64,000 bases of DNA from assembly GCF_047495875.1 (NCBI RefSeq), contig NC_092467.1, positions 12,799,566 to 12,863,565 of the forward strand, given 5' to 3'. A program made the position numbers and the translations under genes. The notes below the pieces were generated by a model that saw only the letters and a list, made by a program, of their open reading frames with translations, ran no database searches and had not been told where the DNA came from. Position 1 is the stretch's first letter; every line of letters begins with the position of its first letter. Below are positions 23,388-36,300 of the stretch, one piece after another. This DNA is from Pithys albifrons albifrons (Eukaryota; Chordata; Aves; Passeriformes; Thamnophilidae).

Positions 23388-23720
23388 CCGGCCTCAGCCT
23401 GGTAACGCACAGGCGGGGATGCTCTCACTGCTGTTACCGTCCGAGCCCCAAGCCCGGCGGGCTGACCGCACCGCACCCGCGCTCGGCCGCGGGAACTGGG
23501 CAGCGTCCCGCCCGCGCCGCCGGGGGGTCCCTCTGCAATGCTGGGCGCGCCGGAGAAGCGCCGGTTCCTTCTGTGCCCACAGCACCGAAGTGCCCCCGAA
23601 ACAGGGAGAGAGCGCGACATGGGCTGTTCTGGTGCTGCTGTGACCGCCCCGTACCAGCCCTTCCGGGCTCCTGAAAGACGCGAAAACTCCGGCCCCGCGT
23701 TCTGCTGTGCTGCCCGGTTC

Positions 23721-26700
23721 CCTTCTGCACGTTCTTTACTTCTGTCGCTTAAACGAGAGACGCACACGCTTCTCCCTTTCCTATTTCTCCAAACTACAGA
23801 ATAGTATCTAAAACTAATAATGACTAGTGAATCCCGTGTAGGAATTATGCTTATTCCTGACAACTACCTGGTTACCGAATTTGACCGTCTGCAGGTGCCC
23901 AGGAGTGCTGGGTAGAGGGACACTGGCTGCATTGTGAACGCTCAGGAGCTGTGTTTATCGTTTGTTTGCGTGTTTTGCATGTTAAGAGGTGTTAAATGTG
24001 TTTATGTAGGCAACAGTGCCATCGTATTTTGTTAAAATAGACGTTTTGCAGTGCCAGTAGATAACCAGCTGAAATGAGGCAGGGGATTTTTGGTAGAGTA
24101 AGAAATTTGTTCTCCATCTGATCCGTGGAGTTTGGCACGTTGTGCAAATAACTGGCAGAAGCCATTAGGAAGGATGTTTTATTTCTTTCCCGTATACCAG
24201 CTAAATCGTCAAACTAAAAAAGACACCTCCTTGTTCCTTAGCTTTTGTTTCCTTGTGTGGGAAGTGGTGTTGTTTTGCCCTTTTCATTCATTGGAATCTC
24301 CGTGGCTGTGTTATTGCAGGTACTACATACATGGAAAAATTCTTTGTGTGGGAAAGCCAGGAATGATCAAAGGGATGGGAAAATTCAGATCAGGGATTTT
24401 TCAGTCCCCAAGTAGATCTTGTTTTGTTTGCAGCCTCCTAGTCCTTGAGGTGGTACAAAAGAAGATGGAAGTCAGTAATTTTTTTCATTTCACTTGAACT
24501 ACAAATGTGTCAGGCATCGAGACTCCATAGGGCCTTTTGTAAAGAACAGGGGCAGAATTTCACTGCCATTGGAAGAAGGTTGTTTCCCTAATTACAAGAC
24601 AGATGGAGGGCTGTACAGCAAAGTGCAAAAGACCGTTCACACTGAGCCAAGTCCCTGCAGTGGCACGTGCTGATAGACCAGCTCTGCTGCCCATGACAGC
24701 TGTGGGGTTTCTCTGCCTCAGACATGCTCCACATGTGGTGGCTTTGTCTGGCTGTGGCCAGATGGGTTGTTTGAGGGTGCAGCAAGGTGAATAGTTTGGG
24801 AGTGCTCAAGGAGTGCCTCTTGCTTTAGACTTGCGCTGGGAGAGGATGCTTCCTTTCCACATGTGGAGAATGTAGCTCTTCATGTCCACTAGTGCCAGTG
24901 GCAGTGGTGTACTTGGCAGAGTGCAGAGCTGAGTGTGCCATATGCACCTACCCTGCACCTTGTGCTGCTCAGTGCATGTGCCCTAAACCTCACCTATGGG
25001 ACTGCTGGATGTTCTCTTTCCTCCACACAGAGTCTTTGGCCTCTCTGCTGATACCATTACTTGGCTGGTGGGACTGGCTGGCCACAAAGATTAAAGGCAA
25101 AACTATGTCATCTGACGTCAAACATCATTAAGTCCTTCATGCTAATGATAATTAGCCTCTTCTGTATCAAAGCTAGAGCAGCTGGTTTGAGTGAAGTGTC
25201 ACAAAGTTTGAGGTTAGATATGTCTTGCTGGTAAAAATGATGGCCAAAAATCAGATCCAGTACCAGAATGTGGCCAAATCTCACTCAAATTTTAAGCTCA
25301 TCAGTAAAAAAGGGATCTGATTTAAATTCTTTGTCAAAGGCTGTTGAAAGGATGGAAAAGCAGATGGAATTCAGTGGCTAGAAACTTGCCTATATTGTTT
25401 TTGTTCTTGTTAGAGTCCTAAGCTGGAGTTAAATGAGGAAAGGATGATGCTTTTATAACGAAACTGAAAATATTGTACCAATGCCTGTATTGAATTTCTG
25501 ACAACTCCTTTAGTAGTGAGTAATGATTGTTCACATGTAAATGGACTGGGTAACTTGCTGTCACAACACCTTGAGGCTGGACTTTAGCAGGATTCCTAAA
25601 GCAGTTTTGATACCTAGATGGAAGATAAGATTAACTAAAGTTTGAAAGGAATATATAAAAACATGCAGACCACTGCAGGTCCCACTGCCTGCCTTACAGG
25701 ATTGGAAATTGACTAAGATGAGGATTTAGCCAGTCGTTAAATACCAAAGGATGGAAAGTCACAACACTGGGAAAGTGTTATCCTTAAAGTTCCTCCAGCA
25801 GTATTTCTTATGCCTTCTTAGTAATAGCTGGCATTGACCCCTAACAGAATCAGGCAAAAGGATTAATTTTTGATGACTGGCCTGAGCATAGGAGCACCTA
25901 TGCCTATTAGGACACTCCTTGCTACAAGGCATAATTTATACTGGAAGCAAGATAAAGTGCTAGTACAGAAGTGATATCGTTGATTGCAAACTTTTCTTGG
26001 AAACAGCATCTGAACTGCAAGTTTTTAACCAAGCCCTAAATCTAAACAAGCTTTGCATGATTTCAAGCTGTGGCCTGGCTATTTAGTCCATCCCCTCATG
26101 TACCACTATGAATCTTTTATTATCTGCTCCAGTCCAAGCTGACCTCTAATGATACAGCAGAATTACTTTATTAATGCATTTTCCCACAGCAGAGGACTGC
26201 TGTGCTGGGCAGTAGAAGAGTACCTGCCTTTGCCTGAAGTAGTAGGTGTCCTTAGAAAATTAATCCAAAGACACTGGGATCTTCCTTGCCTGAAGTCCAG
26301 TGTTTCAGCATAGTGGTGTCTGAGGCCCACAGTGAAACAGGCAGATGTGATGTGATCAGGCTGAGGCCTGATCTCTGAAATGAGAGACTAGCCATGTGGG
26401 GCTGGTGCCCTGTCAGGGCAGAGGACAGGAGACAGTGAATGCAGCTGGTAGGGGCTGAGTGGTGGCTGGGAAGGTCCTGCTGTGCAGAGGGTGGATCGAT
26501 GCTCCTGTGCATCTCTGCACTGTGGAGCTGCTGTCTGCTATGTGTGCTGCTCTGCTCCTCCATCACACTGCACACATATTTCTGACTTCTTTTGCTGTCA
26601 GCTGAAGGAGGCTTTGTGAAGCAGCAGGCAAAAGGTATAGGATACTAGAGCAGAGTAGTGCTAATTTGCCCCTGCCTTCCCCTGCTGAGCTGAGTCAGGG

Positions 26701-26930
26701 GTAGAAATGCCAAGAAACAGCAAATTCTCCTGGAGGCAGAGCTTGTCTGTCCACTTTATTACTGCATTGCCCACAGTAGTTTAACTTTCTGTAAAGTCAA
26801 TTGGTTGGCTGGAATTTGAATTTTGGTCTAGGCTTGCACCTTTAGTGCCTCCAGTGTGTCATTTACAGAAGAATGATTGGAAAACTGTATTGAGATAAAT
26901 GACAAAATCCAAAGGTTTCTGCATTAGAAT
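23721..26930. other. Upstream intergenic region, proximal part
   Basis: AT-rich to mixed sequence beyond the CpG island with no recognisable gene. Frames up to 121 codons (24,132-24,497 plus) give no familiar protein. A perfect inverted repeat lies at 26,354-26,373. Proximal regulatory elements of NTNG1 may be here but none is individually identifiable. Confidence 0.6.
26354..26373. repeat. Short perfect inverted repeat
   Basis: GATCAGGC and GCCTGATC are separated by the four bases TGAG, giving an 8-bp hairpin stem. It is probably incidental. Confidence 0.6.
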
Positions 26931-26934
26931 TGGA

Positions 26935-27296
26935 GTTCAACCTGGAGAAGAGAAGGCTCTGGAGATACCTTCCAGTACCTAATGGAAGCCAGTAAGAGAG
27001 TGGGAGACTGACTTTTTGTCAGGGCATTTAGTAATAGGACAAAGGGGAATGGCTTTAAACTGAAATAAGTTTAAATTAGGTATTAGGAAGAAATCCTTTA
27101 TCGTGAGGATGGTAAGGCACTGGTACAGGTTGATCAAAATGGTGGATGCCCCATTCCTGGAAGTGTTCACAGCAGGCTTGGATGTGGCTTTGTACCAGCC
27201 TGGTTTAGTGGAAGGTATTCCTGCCCATTGCAGAGTGATTGGAACTACATGATCTTTAAGGTCCCTTCCAACCTAGGCTGTTCTGTGATTCTATGT
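26935..27296 (+). mobile_element. CR1 LINE 3' fragment
   Basis: About 360 bases of the CR1 3' end in plus orientation. Diagnostic stretches are GGCTTTAAACTGAA, TATTAGGAAGAAAT, AGGCACTGGTACAGGTTG, ATGCCCCATTCCTGGAAGTGTT, GATCTTTAAGGTCCCTTCCA, and the terminal TTCTGTGATTCTATG. It is 5'-truncated, as usual for CR1, and retains no reverse transcriptase. CR1 is the dominant retrotransposon of birds, and this copy supports a sauropsid, probably avian, source. Confidence 0.95.
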
Positions 27297-30204
27297 TTCG
27301 TGCAAGCAGAGGGACAAACCTTGACTCTGTTCAGTGAAGCAGTGAAAACACAGACATCCTTGAGCAGTATTTTGACACTGCTTGAGCTTCAACACAGCTC
27401 AAGGGCATGGGAAAGGGAGGCTACTGAAAAAAGTGTCACCCCTTGCTCTGAAATCTCAGTCACAGTACAGCTGGCAAGAGGTTTTCTCTGAGCAGGATGG
27501 ATGACAGAATAGAAAATTGCTGGCAGCTACAAGTGCCTTGTCCAGACCAGGGCTTCCATCATAGCACTCTGTGCTGAGCAGACCCAGCTAGCAGCAATAG
27601 GAAGTTTTAATGGAAAAGACCAGTGGAGGTACACCCCTGAGTAAGGTAATCTGGACAGCCAGCTGGGAGTATGATGTTACAGTGATGCACACTACATAAA
27701 GAGAAAGGCGAGTCTGACTCCTGCCTCCATTTCCATACAGCTTGATAATGACTTTTTCTCCTTAGAGTGTAAGAAGATCTTTCCCAATCATATTTCAGGA
27801 CTGAGAGCTTCTCTGACAGGGACATCATGGTCTGAAATCTTGAAATAGGGTATGTATGAAATCTGGGAGGACAACTACCTCATCAGCAGGGTTTTCATTT
27901 GGCTGTGACTGTTTCCTGCTGACAGGGTGTGGGACCCCGTTAATGCTTCCTCAGGTCCAGGATAAAAAATGAGCCATTTCAAGTCTCCTGGAAGCACTAT
28001 TTTTGTAATTCCCATGCAGTTCCCCAGGGAATGCAGGAAAGGACTTCCACAAGGTGTACTTCCATTGAGAAGCCAAAATCAGTTATTTTTTATACAAAGT
28101 CTTGTTGTTAAGTATTGGACTCATTGATTCGGAGATGTACGTAAATTATAACCTGGATTTCCACTTGCAAACATTAAAAATGTTTTGTTCTAATAATAAA
28201 TACTGAATCTCTGCTGTTCCCATTTACATAACACACATGACACAAAGTGTAAATCCTCAACAATATTTTTTCAGAATTTAGCAGTTTGTTTTTCTGCAAA
28301 CATAAACATTTATTTTTGGTGTTAATAATTAATAATATGCCACATGCCCATAATAAATGCAAAATCTAATCTTGTATAGACATCAATGTGTCTGCCAAAG
28401 TGGTCTTTCTGTGCTGTAAATGACTTTCATAAAGTGGTGGCATACATTCTATTTTCAGTCACTGGTGTTTTGTTTTGTGAACAGATATGTCATTAAATTA
28501 AATGTTTTCTTTTTGAAATAAAAACCACTTCACACATTTATTTTTTAAAAAAGAAAAATAGTTAATAATTATTAGTAAAAGAGAAACAGCAATATAAAAG
28601 TCTTTGCAGCTGTATCCTAAGCAAAATATATAGAGAAATGTGGAAAATCCAACCAATGCAGGGAAGGGAATGTCAGTTATGAGAGTATCAGTCCTCATCT
28701 CTACAGAGGAAAGAAGGAAATGACCTACTGGGGGTCAAAGTCACTTCAGGAGTTGGACAGAACATGGTCCAGAACAAGACCCTGGAGTAGTGTGGGGTAG
28801 CAGATATAGGTGCACCCTTCTTTCACATATTGATTCCTCCCTTCAAAGCCCCATGTTTTCAGGTTTCATAATTTCCTAGAAACCAGCAACTGAGAAACCT
28901 CCTGGAAAAGCCTTGGGGTTGTATTGCTGTTAATGGCTGTCCTATCTGGTGGCCAGCAGTGTGGCTGTTCCCAGTTGTGGTGTGACTGTGTTTCCTTATG
29001 GGGTGGGCATAGCTGGCAGCAGCTGCTGGGCTGGAAGCTGTTGCTGTTCTCATGACCCCTGCTTAACACATTGGATCATATTTTAACACTGATTTCTGGT
29101 ACAAGATGGAATGTAGTGTCTCATCTTCAGTGAAGCCACATGTAAATGTGATTTGCTAAACTGCACAGGAAACAGCTGTCTTTTCAGAGGAGGCTGAGCT
29201 GACTTTTTGGGAGAAGTAGGGATATGATAACCCCATAGGCTTAAGAAAGCATGAAATGTTCTATTAGTCTGTTTTGTAAAGTCCTCTCATTTATATATGT
29301 CTGTTCAGCTTTTATTTATACTATTCAAACCAACTGTTAACTCTTGTCTGTGTTCATGGCTTAACTATTCAGTTCATTGATGGTGATTAGTCGTGGGGAT
29401 GACATGAGGGTTGTCAGAAATTGATCAAACCTTTCAGAAAAAGTAAATCTTAATATTCCACCATGAAATAAGAGAGGTGATGGAAGAGATCTATCTGAAG
29501 TGTTTTCAGGCTATCATTATGCATTCTGTAGGAGACAAAGGTAATAAAAGTCTAGGTGTTGTTCATGAGCCAATACTTATTAATCAAATTAAAATAGCAT
29601 GCTCTAATAAGGATGTGTTCTGAGTAACTGGGCTGGGATGACTCAGTCGTCTTTACAGTGACAAACTCCCTGAATGGTACTGTCCAAGGGACTTTGGAGG
29701 AAAGTTTTCAACATTTCCTATTTTCTGAATTTCTCTCTGCTCAGTTCATATTCTGCCTAGGCACTGTTTCTGCTGGAAACACACAGGCACGTAGAGTTTC
29801 ATTGAGGCTCACGATGCTGTAACTGAACTGAGTTCTGGGGGAGTCTACTTTCCTGCATGGGTAACCATAGGGTACAGCTGTCAATACAATTGATCCAAAA
29901 TGTGCACAGAAAGGGTTTTTTGCACTTCCAAAAAGGCTTTTAAGAGCAAAATATTCTATAGAAATGGCCAGCACCAATGCAAGCTTCAGCCGTTATTCAA
30001 ATATAATAGTAAACACAATATATTATAAATAGAAATAGATTATTTGTCAAAAAATATTGAACCTGTTTTTGAAAAGCAGGTTCTATCTCAAAAGATACAT
30101 TTGAAAATATTCCATGTACTTGGTTTGTTTTTAGCAGATAGACTTATGAGGACTTGGAGTCAGGGACTATGGCTTATATTTGTGTACAGAACCTAACACT
30201 GCTC

Positions 30205-30260
30205 TCATCTGAGTTCTGCATCTAAGGTAGTTTCATCTGAGTTCTGCATCTAAGGTAGTT
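30205..30260. repeat. Perfect 2 x 28 bp tandem duplication
   Basis: The unit beginning TCATCTGAGTTCTGCATC occurs twice head to tail with no mismatch (30,205-30,232 and 30,233-30,260). Lack of divergence indicates a recent duplication or an assembly or slippage artefact. Confidence 0.95.
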
Positions 30261-32602
30261 GGTCTTGCTGCATATATTACATAAAATAATTAACAGTATT
30301 TCATTGTCTGTCTTCAGATACCTTCTAGCTAAATCCTAAATGTATTTCCTTTTAGAAACAGCTTTTTAAAAGACATATAGGTCTCATAATATGTGTATGA
30401 TAACTAGATGAAACAACTGGATAATCTGAGTTCAGTTCCCAAACAGAACCGAATATTTGGACACAATGACTAATATATTTACTGTGTTAACGAACCAGCT
30501 AAATTCCGTTCCCTCAGCAGGGCAAAATGCATGCATTGAGAACTACTGGTTATTTGCCCAATCCCACGTGTTCCTATACAAATATGAACATAGTACCATT
30601 TAAATTGGTCCAATATTTTAATATTGAATTGAAACATTCCAGGACTAATTTTCATTGTTCTGTTGTTGATGGATTTTTTTCATGGAGGAAAAGCATAATT
30701 TAACATCGAGGAGGGCATTACAGTAGTGCTCTGCCACCGGATAAAAAACACAAGAACAAAGGGCAGGGATAGTATTTGCAACTATCTTATCCCTCCCAAT
30801 GAAAGGGATAAATAAGTGTCAAGCATTTGCTACATGAAAGCTTGGATAGTGAAGAGGCAGTTCTGGGTGTTCACTGGTAGGAGTGTAGAAGTCCTGGAAG
30901 GAGAAGTAGGAAAAACTCAGTGACTGAGCCACGCTTTTGTCACATAGCCATTAGTTTTGATTTGTGGTATACCTTTATGAACCAGTGAAGGGCAGCACTA
31001 TTCAACTGTTTTAGGTAACTAGATAGATCACCAATTGTGTTTTCAAATTTGCAGTGATGGAAACATTAGGTGTTTGACTGGATTTTCTATGAAAATTGTT
31101 GTGTTGTTGTGTTGCTGCAAAAGCATTTTGCAATTGTCAGCAGAATTCTGCAGCTACAAATTAACAGCTTCCTTGTAATGGATTTTAGGAAAGGCATTTC
31201 ATTTATTGAAAAGTTGAATCTCTTGCTAAGAGTATGGTCAGTTCAATTGCTTTATTAGGTTACAGCATAGGGTCTACATATCAAAACAGATTTTTAGTAG
31301 ATTGAATTGTGGTTTGTATCAAAAATATGTAAACAATAACACAGATATTTTTGCAGTTCAGAACAAAAAGAAGGCATGCTTTTCTACACAAATTGGTAGA
31401 TGAGATTAGTTCTTTTATTTCTGAAGTTTCCCTCAGCTTATTTTAAATAGGAAATAATTATTTGTGTGTCTGATATATTTATATTCAGTATAGCAGGGTA
31501 TTGGAAAGAGCTTTCATTGATAATTTTATTTTTTCTTCATGTCTGAAAATCTAGTTGTAAACTTATAAAAATTCTTTCAAAGTACTGTCTTATTTAGTAT
31601 GATTTTAGATGTTCTAAGCCCATGTGCACATTTTAAAACTACTTTAAGAGCCTTATGGTTTTTACCCTGAAAATAATACCTTGACTTTCCAGAGGAAGCT
31701 GTTATGGTACAAGCTCATGCTAACAATAGTTCAGCTATTTACTTGTAAAACAAAGCTAAACATCATTCTTAACTTGAAGCACTAGTCATGGCAGCGAAAA
31801 ACAGATGAATTGGTCCTGTCAGATGAGTAACTGAATACCTTGTAAGTGAAGATCTTCCCTGTGATGTTGTACTAGAGAAAGGTCTCTCCATGTATATTCA
31901 AATAGCAGTCAAAAGTATTAATTTGCAGTCTTAATCCTTTTTACAGGGAAAATAATTATTTTAATCATAGGAGTATTTTACTGCTAAAAACTACATATCC
32001 TTGACTCAGCTGATAAATGCAGGTGTGTGCTCATTCAGCCTTACTGAGTTCTTCCCATCCACGCTGCCTGCTGCAGCCTCTGGCCACCCACCTGTTTTGC
32101 AGCAGGGTTGTGCATACCCAAGGAGGTCCCCAAGGCTGAAGGGAGGTGGAGAAATGTGTCTGGGGTCTCCAGGAGCATTCCAAGTGGAGTGCCTCCCACT
32201 GACACTGTGGCCATACACTGCTGATTAGCTTTTTAGAAGTGATGAAGATTAGTGTAAAGCCCAGCCATTGGGCAAGCCCTCACCTGTTAATCCAGAAGCC
32301 TCTATGTTAACCTCAGAAAGTTTGGAGTGTGATGAATGTACGAGTAATCATTGCGTGTGCATCAGCTGTAAAAAAAACAAGCCTAAGCTTGTGAGGAAGG
32401 TTTCTCATAGTCACTAGAGTTAGCAGAACTCCTTTTACTGTATCTGGAATTATTTTTGTTTTTTTATCCACTCTGAATATTTGAAGTAGTAAAGTGAATT
32501 CAGGTCGTGACACTGTGTCCTTACAATGTTTAACATGATGTGAATGCTTTAGGTTTTTTAAAGATGTCTAAGTCTTTCTGGCATACAGCTGGCCTTTTTG
32601 CC

Positions 32603-32622
32603 AAAAAAAAAAAAAAAAAAAA
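32603..32622. repeat. Poly-A tract (A20)
   Basis: Twenty uninterrupted A. No LINE, SINE or retroposed gene body is recognisable on its left, so it is listed as a simple repeat. Confidence 0.9.
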
Positions 32623-32999
32623 GTCCAGCTCTTGTGTAACAGAGTAGGAATTTCACCATGATGGTTCAAACACAGAAAAGTAGGTGCTTGGTCTGAGCAA
32701 GTTATCAGGGCTCCCTGGTCTGAGGGGATTAGATAGACAAGGATTCATTGCATGTAAGAGACCTGAGTCAGCGAGAATGCAGTTGGGAGCCTTATGGCTT
32801 AGAGTTGGGCTCCACTACGGCTCTTAAGCCACATTTGAAAGAGGTGTTGGCTTTATTTCCTAGTTCTCTTTTTCACACAGATGTATAACTCCTTCAGCCT
32901 CGCAGTAGTGGAGGGACACGTCAGGGCCAGGATGATGCTAGTTGTTAGCTTTCTTTAGCAGACTTGTGTACTGACTAAACATAAATATCAGGATATTCA

Positions 33000-33320
33000 C
33001 ATTCCTGTAGCCAACACTATTTATTTATATTTTAAATTTCACCTGCATTGCACAACATTTATTGCTATATTTAATGTGCAAGACTGTCCAATTAATTATG
33101 GAAAAATTCCTCTTCTCCTTTTAAGGGATTAAAATAATATTTTATGCGAGGTGTCTGGAACACCGGTTACAAATTAAAATGGCGACATTTGCTGCAGTAA
33201 TGGTTTTTATGTTGGAGAACCAGACCAATAGATCAGATTATAGAAAGACGAATGAGTCAACAAATGAATCAAATGATTAAAAGCTTAAGCTGGCTCTGAA
33301 GTTTATGTTTACTCTGGTAT
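33000..33320. promoter_or_regulatory. Candidate conserved enhancer block
   Basis: Repeat-free AT-rich DNA with a homeodomain-type CCAATTAATTATGG, retained CpGs (GCGAGG, CACCGG, GGCGAC) in a CpG-poor region, and repeated AAATGAATCAAATGATTAAAA-like sequence. This combination is typical of deeply conserved non-coding elements near neural developmental genes, but conservation cannot be seen from one sequence. Confidence 0.35.
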
Positions 33321-36300
33321 GTAAAACATCTATTGATCTGAAGTTTGATCAGTAATACTTACAAATTTATTCACATATACATCATTATGATTGTATTCTA
33401 TGGCATTAAAAGTGTGGTAGGTTACCTGAGTAGGGCCCTGGCACTTCATCCTGAACACTGATTACCCAGGCTGCTGCAGCTGCTCAGACACCTTGGGGAG
33501 CTCTGTTTTCCATGCATTGGTAAGGTTTCCACCTGAAAGGGGTTTAAAAAAAGAGCAGGAGGGAAAATGCTTCTCCCAGGTGAAATTATTATCATATGGA
33601 TGCATCATTTCTCTTAGTGGTGGTGTGTTCTGTGTGTTGAAAGCAGTCTGAGGAGAGCTGGTGGGGCTTCTGCTGGGTCCACGGTGTCTGTGGTTAGAGA
33701 GGGAGGGAGAACTGTCTGGGGCTCTCAGCAGTGCCTCTTCCATTGGGACAGGGTTGTCTTTCTGGGCAAGAAAAGTGGAGAAGGCCATAGAGCAACGAAT
33801 GCAAGTGTCTGGCAATGGGCATGAGTAAGAGATGAAGAAGAGAGAAGGCAGAGGGAGATCAGACCCATCTAAAAGATGGACCCCTGTCAGGCTTGTGAGC
33901 TCAGACCGCAGGGCAGAGCATCTCGGGAGATTTTGCTTGTTTTTAAAGCTCTGTTTCTCTAGGGCTTTTAAGAATAAGGTTCCTGAAAGTAAGCAGTTCT
34001 TTTCCTAATCCCCTTTTCCTCATTTCCTTTACACATGATCTGAAAAGGCATTATATTAAACATCACACATGCCCTCCTCTGAGTCTGAACATTTTGAGGG
34101 GTCCAAGGACTGATTTCAGGACTTGAGGGCATGGGAACTCACTGTACTATGCCAAAAAGGCATGTACAGAGAGAAAAAGATGTGAACCTGGAGGTTTCTC
34201 TTATAAAATAGATCTTAAAAAAGACTCTGAACAATAGACAAGTAATTCCAGAAAAGCAAAACTGGATCAAGCTGAACCAGGGGTTTGTTAAAAGCAGAAA
34301 GCTGGGCAATGAAGATGGTCTACTGATAAAAGAGAAGGTACAAAGTATCTCTGAAATAAACTATTTTTACAGAATTAATTTTTTCAGACTTATGCACAAA
34401 CACATAAAAGGGATTAGAAAGAAAAGTTTTCGAACTCAGAAGTTAAATGCCAAGAGGATGCATCCAGCATCCATATTGTAGTTCATGCTAAAGCTAAAAC
34501 TGCTTTCAGCCGGTTCAGAGTTCAGATTTGAGTCTTTCAAAGATGCCTGTCTTGCGTCCTTTGGACCATCTACCCTCTTTTGCTCTTTGATTTCAGAAGC
34601 TTTGTTTGCAGATCTGGGGCTGGGTTCTTGAGGACTGAGAGCTGGGAAAGCAAGTTTTGAGATTAGCATCTGCCCCACTAAGGAATCTGGCCATCGGTTT
34701 CCAGTCCTGCCCAGCATTTCATGCAGATCAGAGTCAACATCAGCTAAAGCTGTAACTGGAATACTGGCTATGTATATCCTTCTGACTTTCCAGTTTGCAG
34801 TGCCTCCCTATTTTTTCCTAAACAGAAGGTAATTAAAATTATATGGGGAACGTGCAGTCAGAGGTTGAAGCAGTAGAGCACAAAGAGTATAGTCAAGTCA
34901 CTTATGCAAGGTTATAAACTAAAATACTTGTTCTCATTTTTCATATTCCTCACCTGATTGCTGAAATCATGGATTATATCCAGGAGAAACATTGTGTGCT
35001 CAACACATTGAAACTTTTAAAAAATGTGTTTTTATAGAGAATCATGATATATTATTTATATTTGTAGTTATTTATTGGCATGGATCTAAGTGATATTTTT
35101 ACAGGAAATATAAATGTGCTGCCCTGATTGGAGTCTTCAATAACCCTGCTGGACCCTTCCATAATGGGCATCAGCAGCAGGCAAACTGGGGCAGGGAAGC
35201 CAGCAGGAAGGGTGTGCTAAATACTCCTGGGAGAGTCAAGGCAGTACAACTTAGAACTGCAGCTGTTAAAGCTTGTAAGTAACTTTGCTTAGGGGAATAA
35301 TGTCTTATTAGTTCTTAAGGGTTCTTTTGTCTTTGTAATTGCATTCTTGCGTAAATAAACATGTAAGTTATCAGGCAGATAATACAAAGTCTTTTACAAT
35401 TGGAAATTGAAATATTTAGTCATGTCATAAGTTGCTGTCTGAACATTCATTTACTTCTGAGAAACTTGGTCCAGTTGCCCTAAAACAGCTGCTTACTCCA
35501 TTCAGATTCTTGTTTAAAAAATTCTATTTAAGGTAGGGATCTGAACTAGGGGGTTTTGTTTGTTTTTGTTTTTGTTTTTTTTTTTCTGTTTGTGGTTGTT
35601 GTTTGGTTGGTTTTTTAAAGTTTTAAGACCCCATTTTGCTCAGCTGAGCAGTCTGAGAATTCAAAAGATAAGGATTTCTTAACATGAACAACATGGCATT
35701 TATTTTAAAAGAAAACAATTAGAAATATTGCTTTTTAATCCATTTCACAGTTTATTGATGCTGACTAGTGGAAAAAATATGGAGAAATACCTTTAGAGTA
35801 ATTTTGTCACTGGGCCATCATAGAAAGAATGATTAGTCTCATAAAGAATAACAAACAATGCGCAGCTGGAACTGCAGGGAGGAAGCATGTGCATGACTGC
35901 AGTAGAAGTCTCATGGGCTGTGGGTGTTAAGTCCTCTCCCCTCCCCAAAATGAAGAAATGAATATCTAGCCGCCCAAACAATTGCTGTTCTGTGGTTTTT
36001 CATCCACAGTCTTCTAAAAGAGCATGGGAAATGACTAGAGATGTGTGTCAAAAATGACATTAACAAGGAAAGTCTCTTTACTTCTTGTGGGGCTCTCTAG
36101 GATAACTTGTGTGTAGTTATTTTGTTGCAGCTGTGGTCTTACTAGCACCATCACATGCATCCACTTGCTTATTTATGCATCCTTTATTCACCACACATCA
36201 AAACCAGAAGGTCCATTCAGGTGTATGTGTGTTCTCCAGTCAATGCAATAACTTCACCAGTTTTCTGCAGACAGTCTTCTTCACTTCCATCTGCCATGGA

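Larger units (their letters stand above)
22200..23720. promoter_or_regulatory. NTNG1: CpG island at NTNG1 promoter
   Basis: About 1.5 kb of very GC-rich sequence with dense, undepleted CpG, repeated GGGCGG/CCGCCC (Sp1-type) boxes and several G runs able to form quadruplexes. The flanks fall back abruptly to AT-rich DNA. Very long frames on both strands (for example 502 codons plus, 403 codons minus) arise because stop codons are rare at this composition. Their translations are Ala/Arg/Gly/Pro-rich low complexity and are not genes. The island lies about 6 kb upstream of the netrin-G1 coding start, on the correct side for a promoter. Confidence 0.93.
27297..33000. other. Intergenic region without genes
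   Basis: AT-rich sequence; all frames are short and unrecognised. It includes a perfect 28-bp tandem duplication near 30.2 kb and a 20-base poly-A tract near 32.6 kb. No other repeat or RNA gene is recognised. Confidence 0.6.

Noticed and set aside
22135..23863. Long open frames on both strands (up to 502 codons plus and 403 codons minus) over the CpG island.
   Set aside because: They arise from stop-poor GC-rich sequence, overlap in several frames on both strands and translate to Ala/Arg/Gly/Pro-rich low complexity with no domain.
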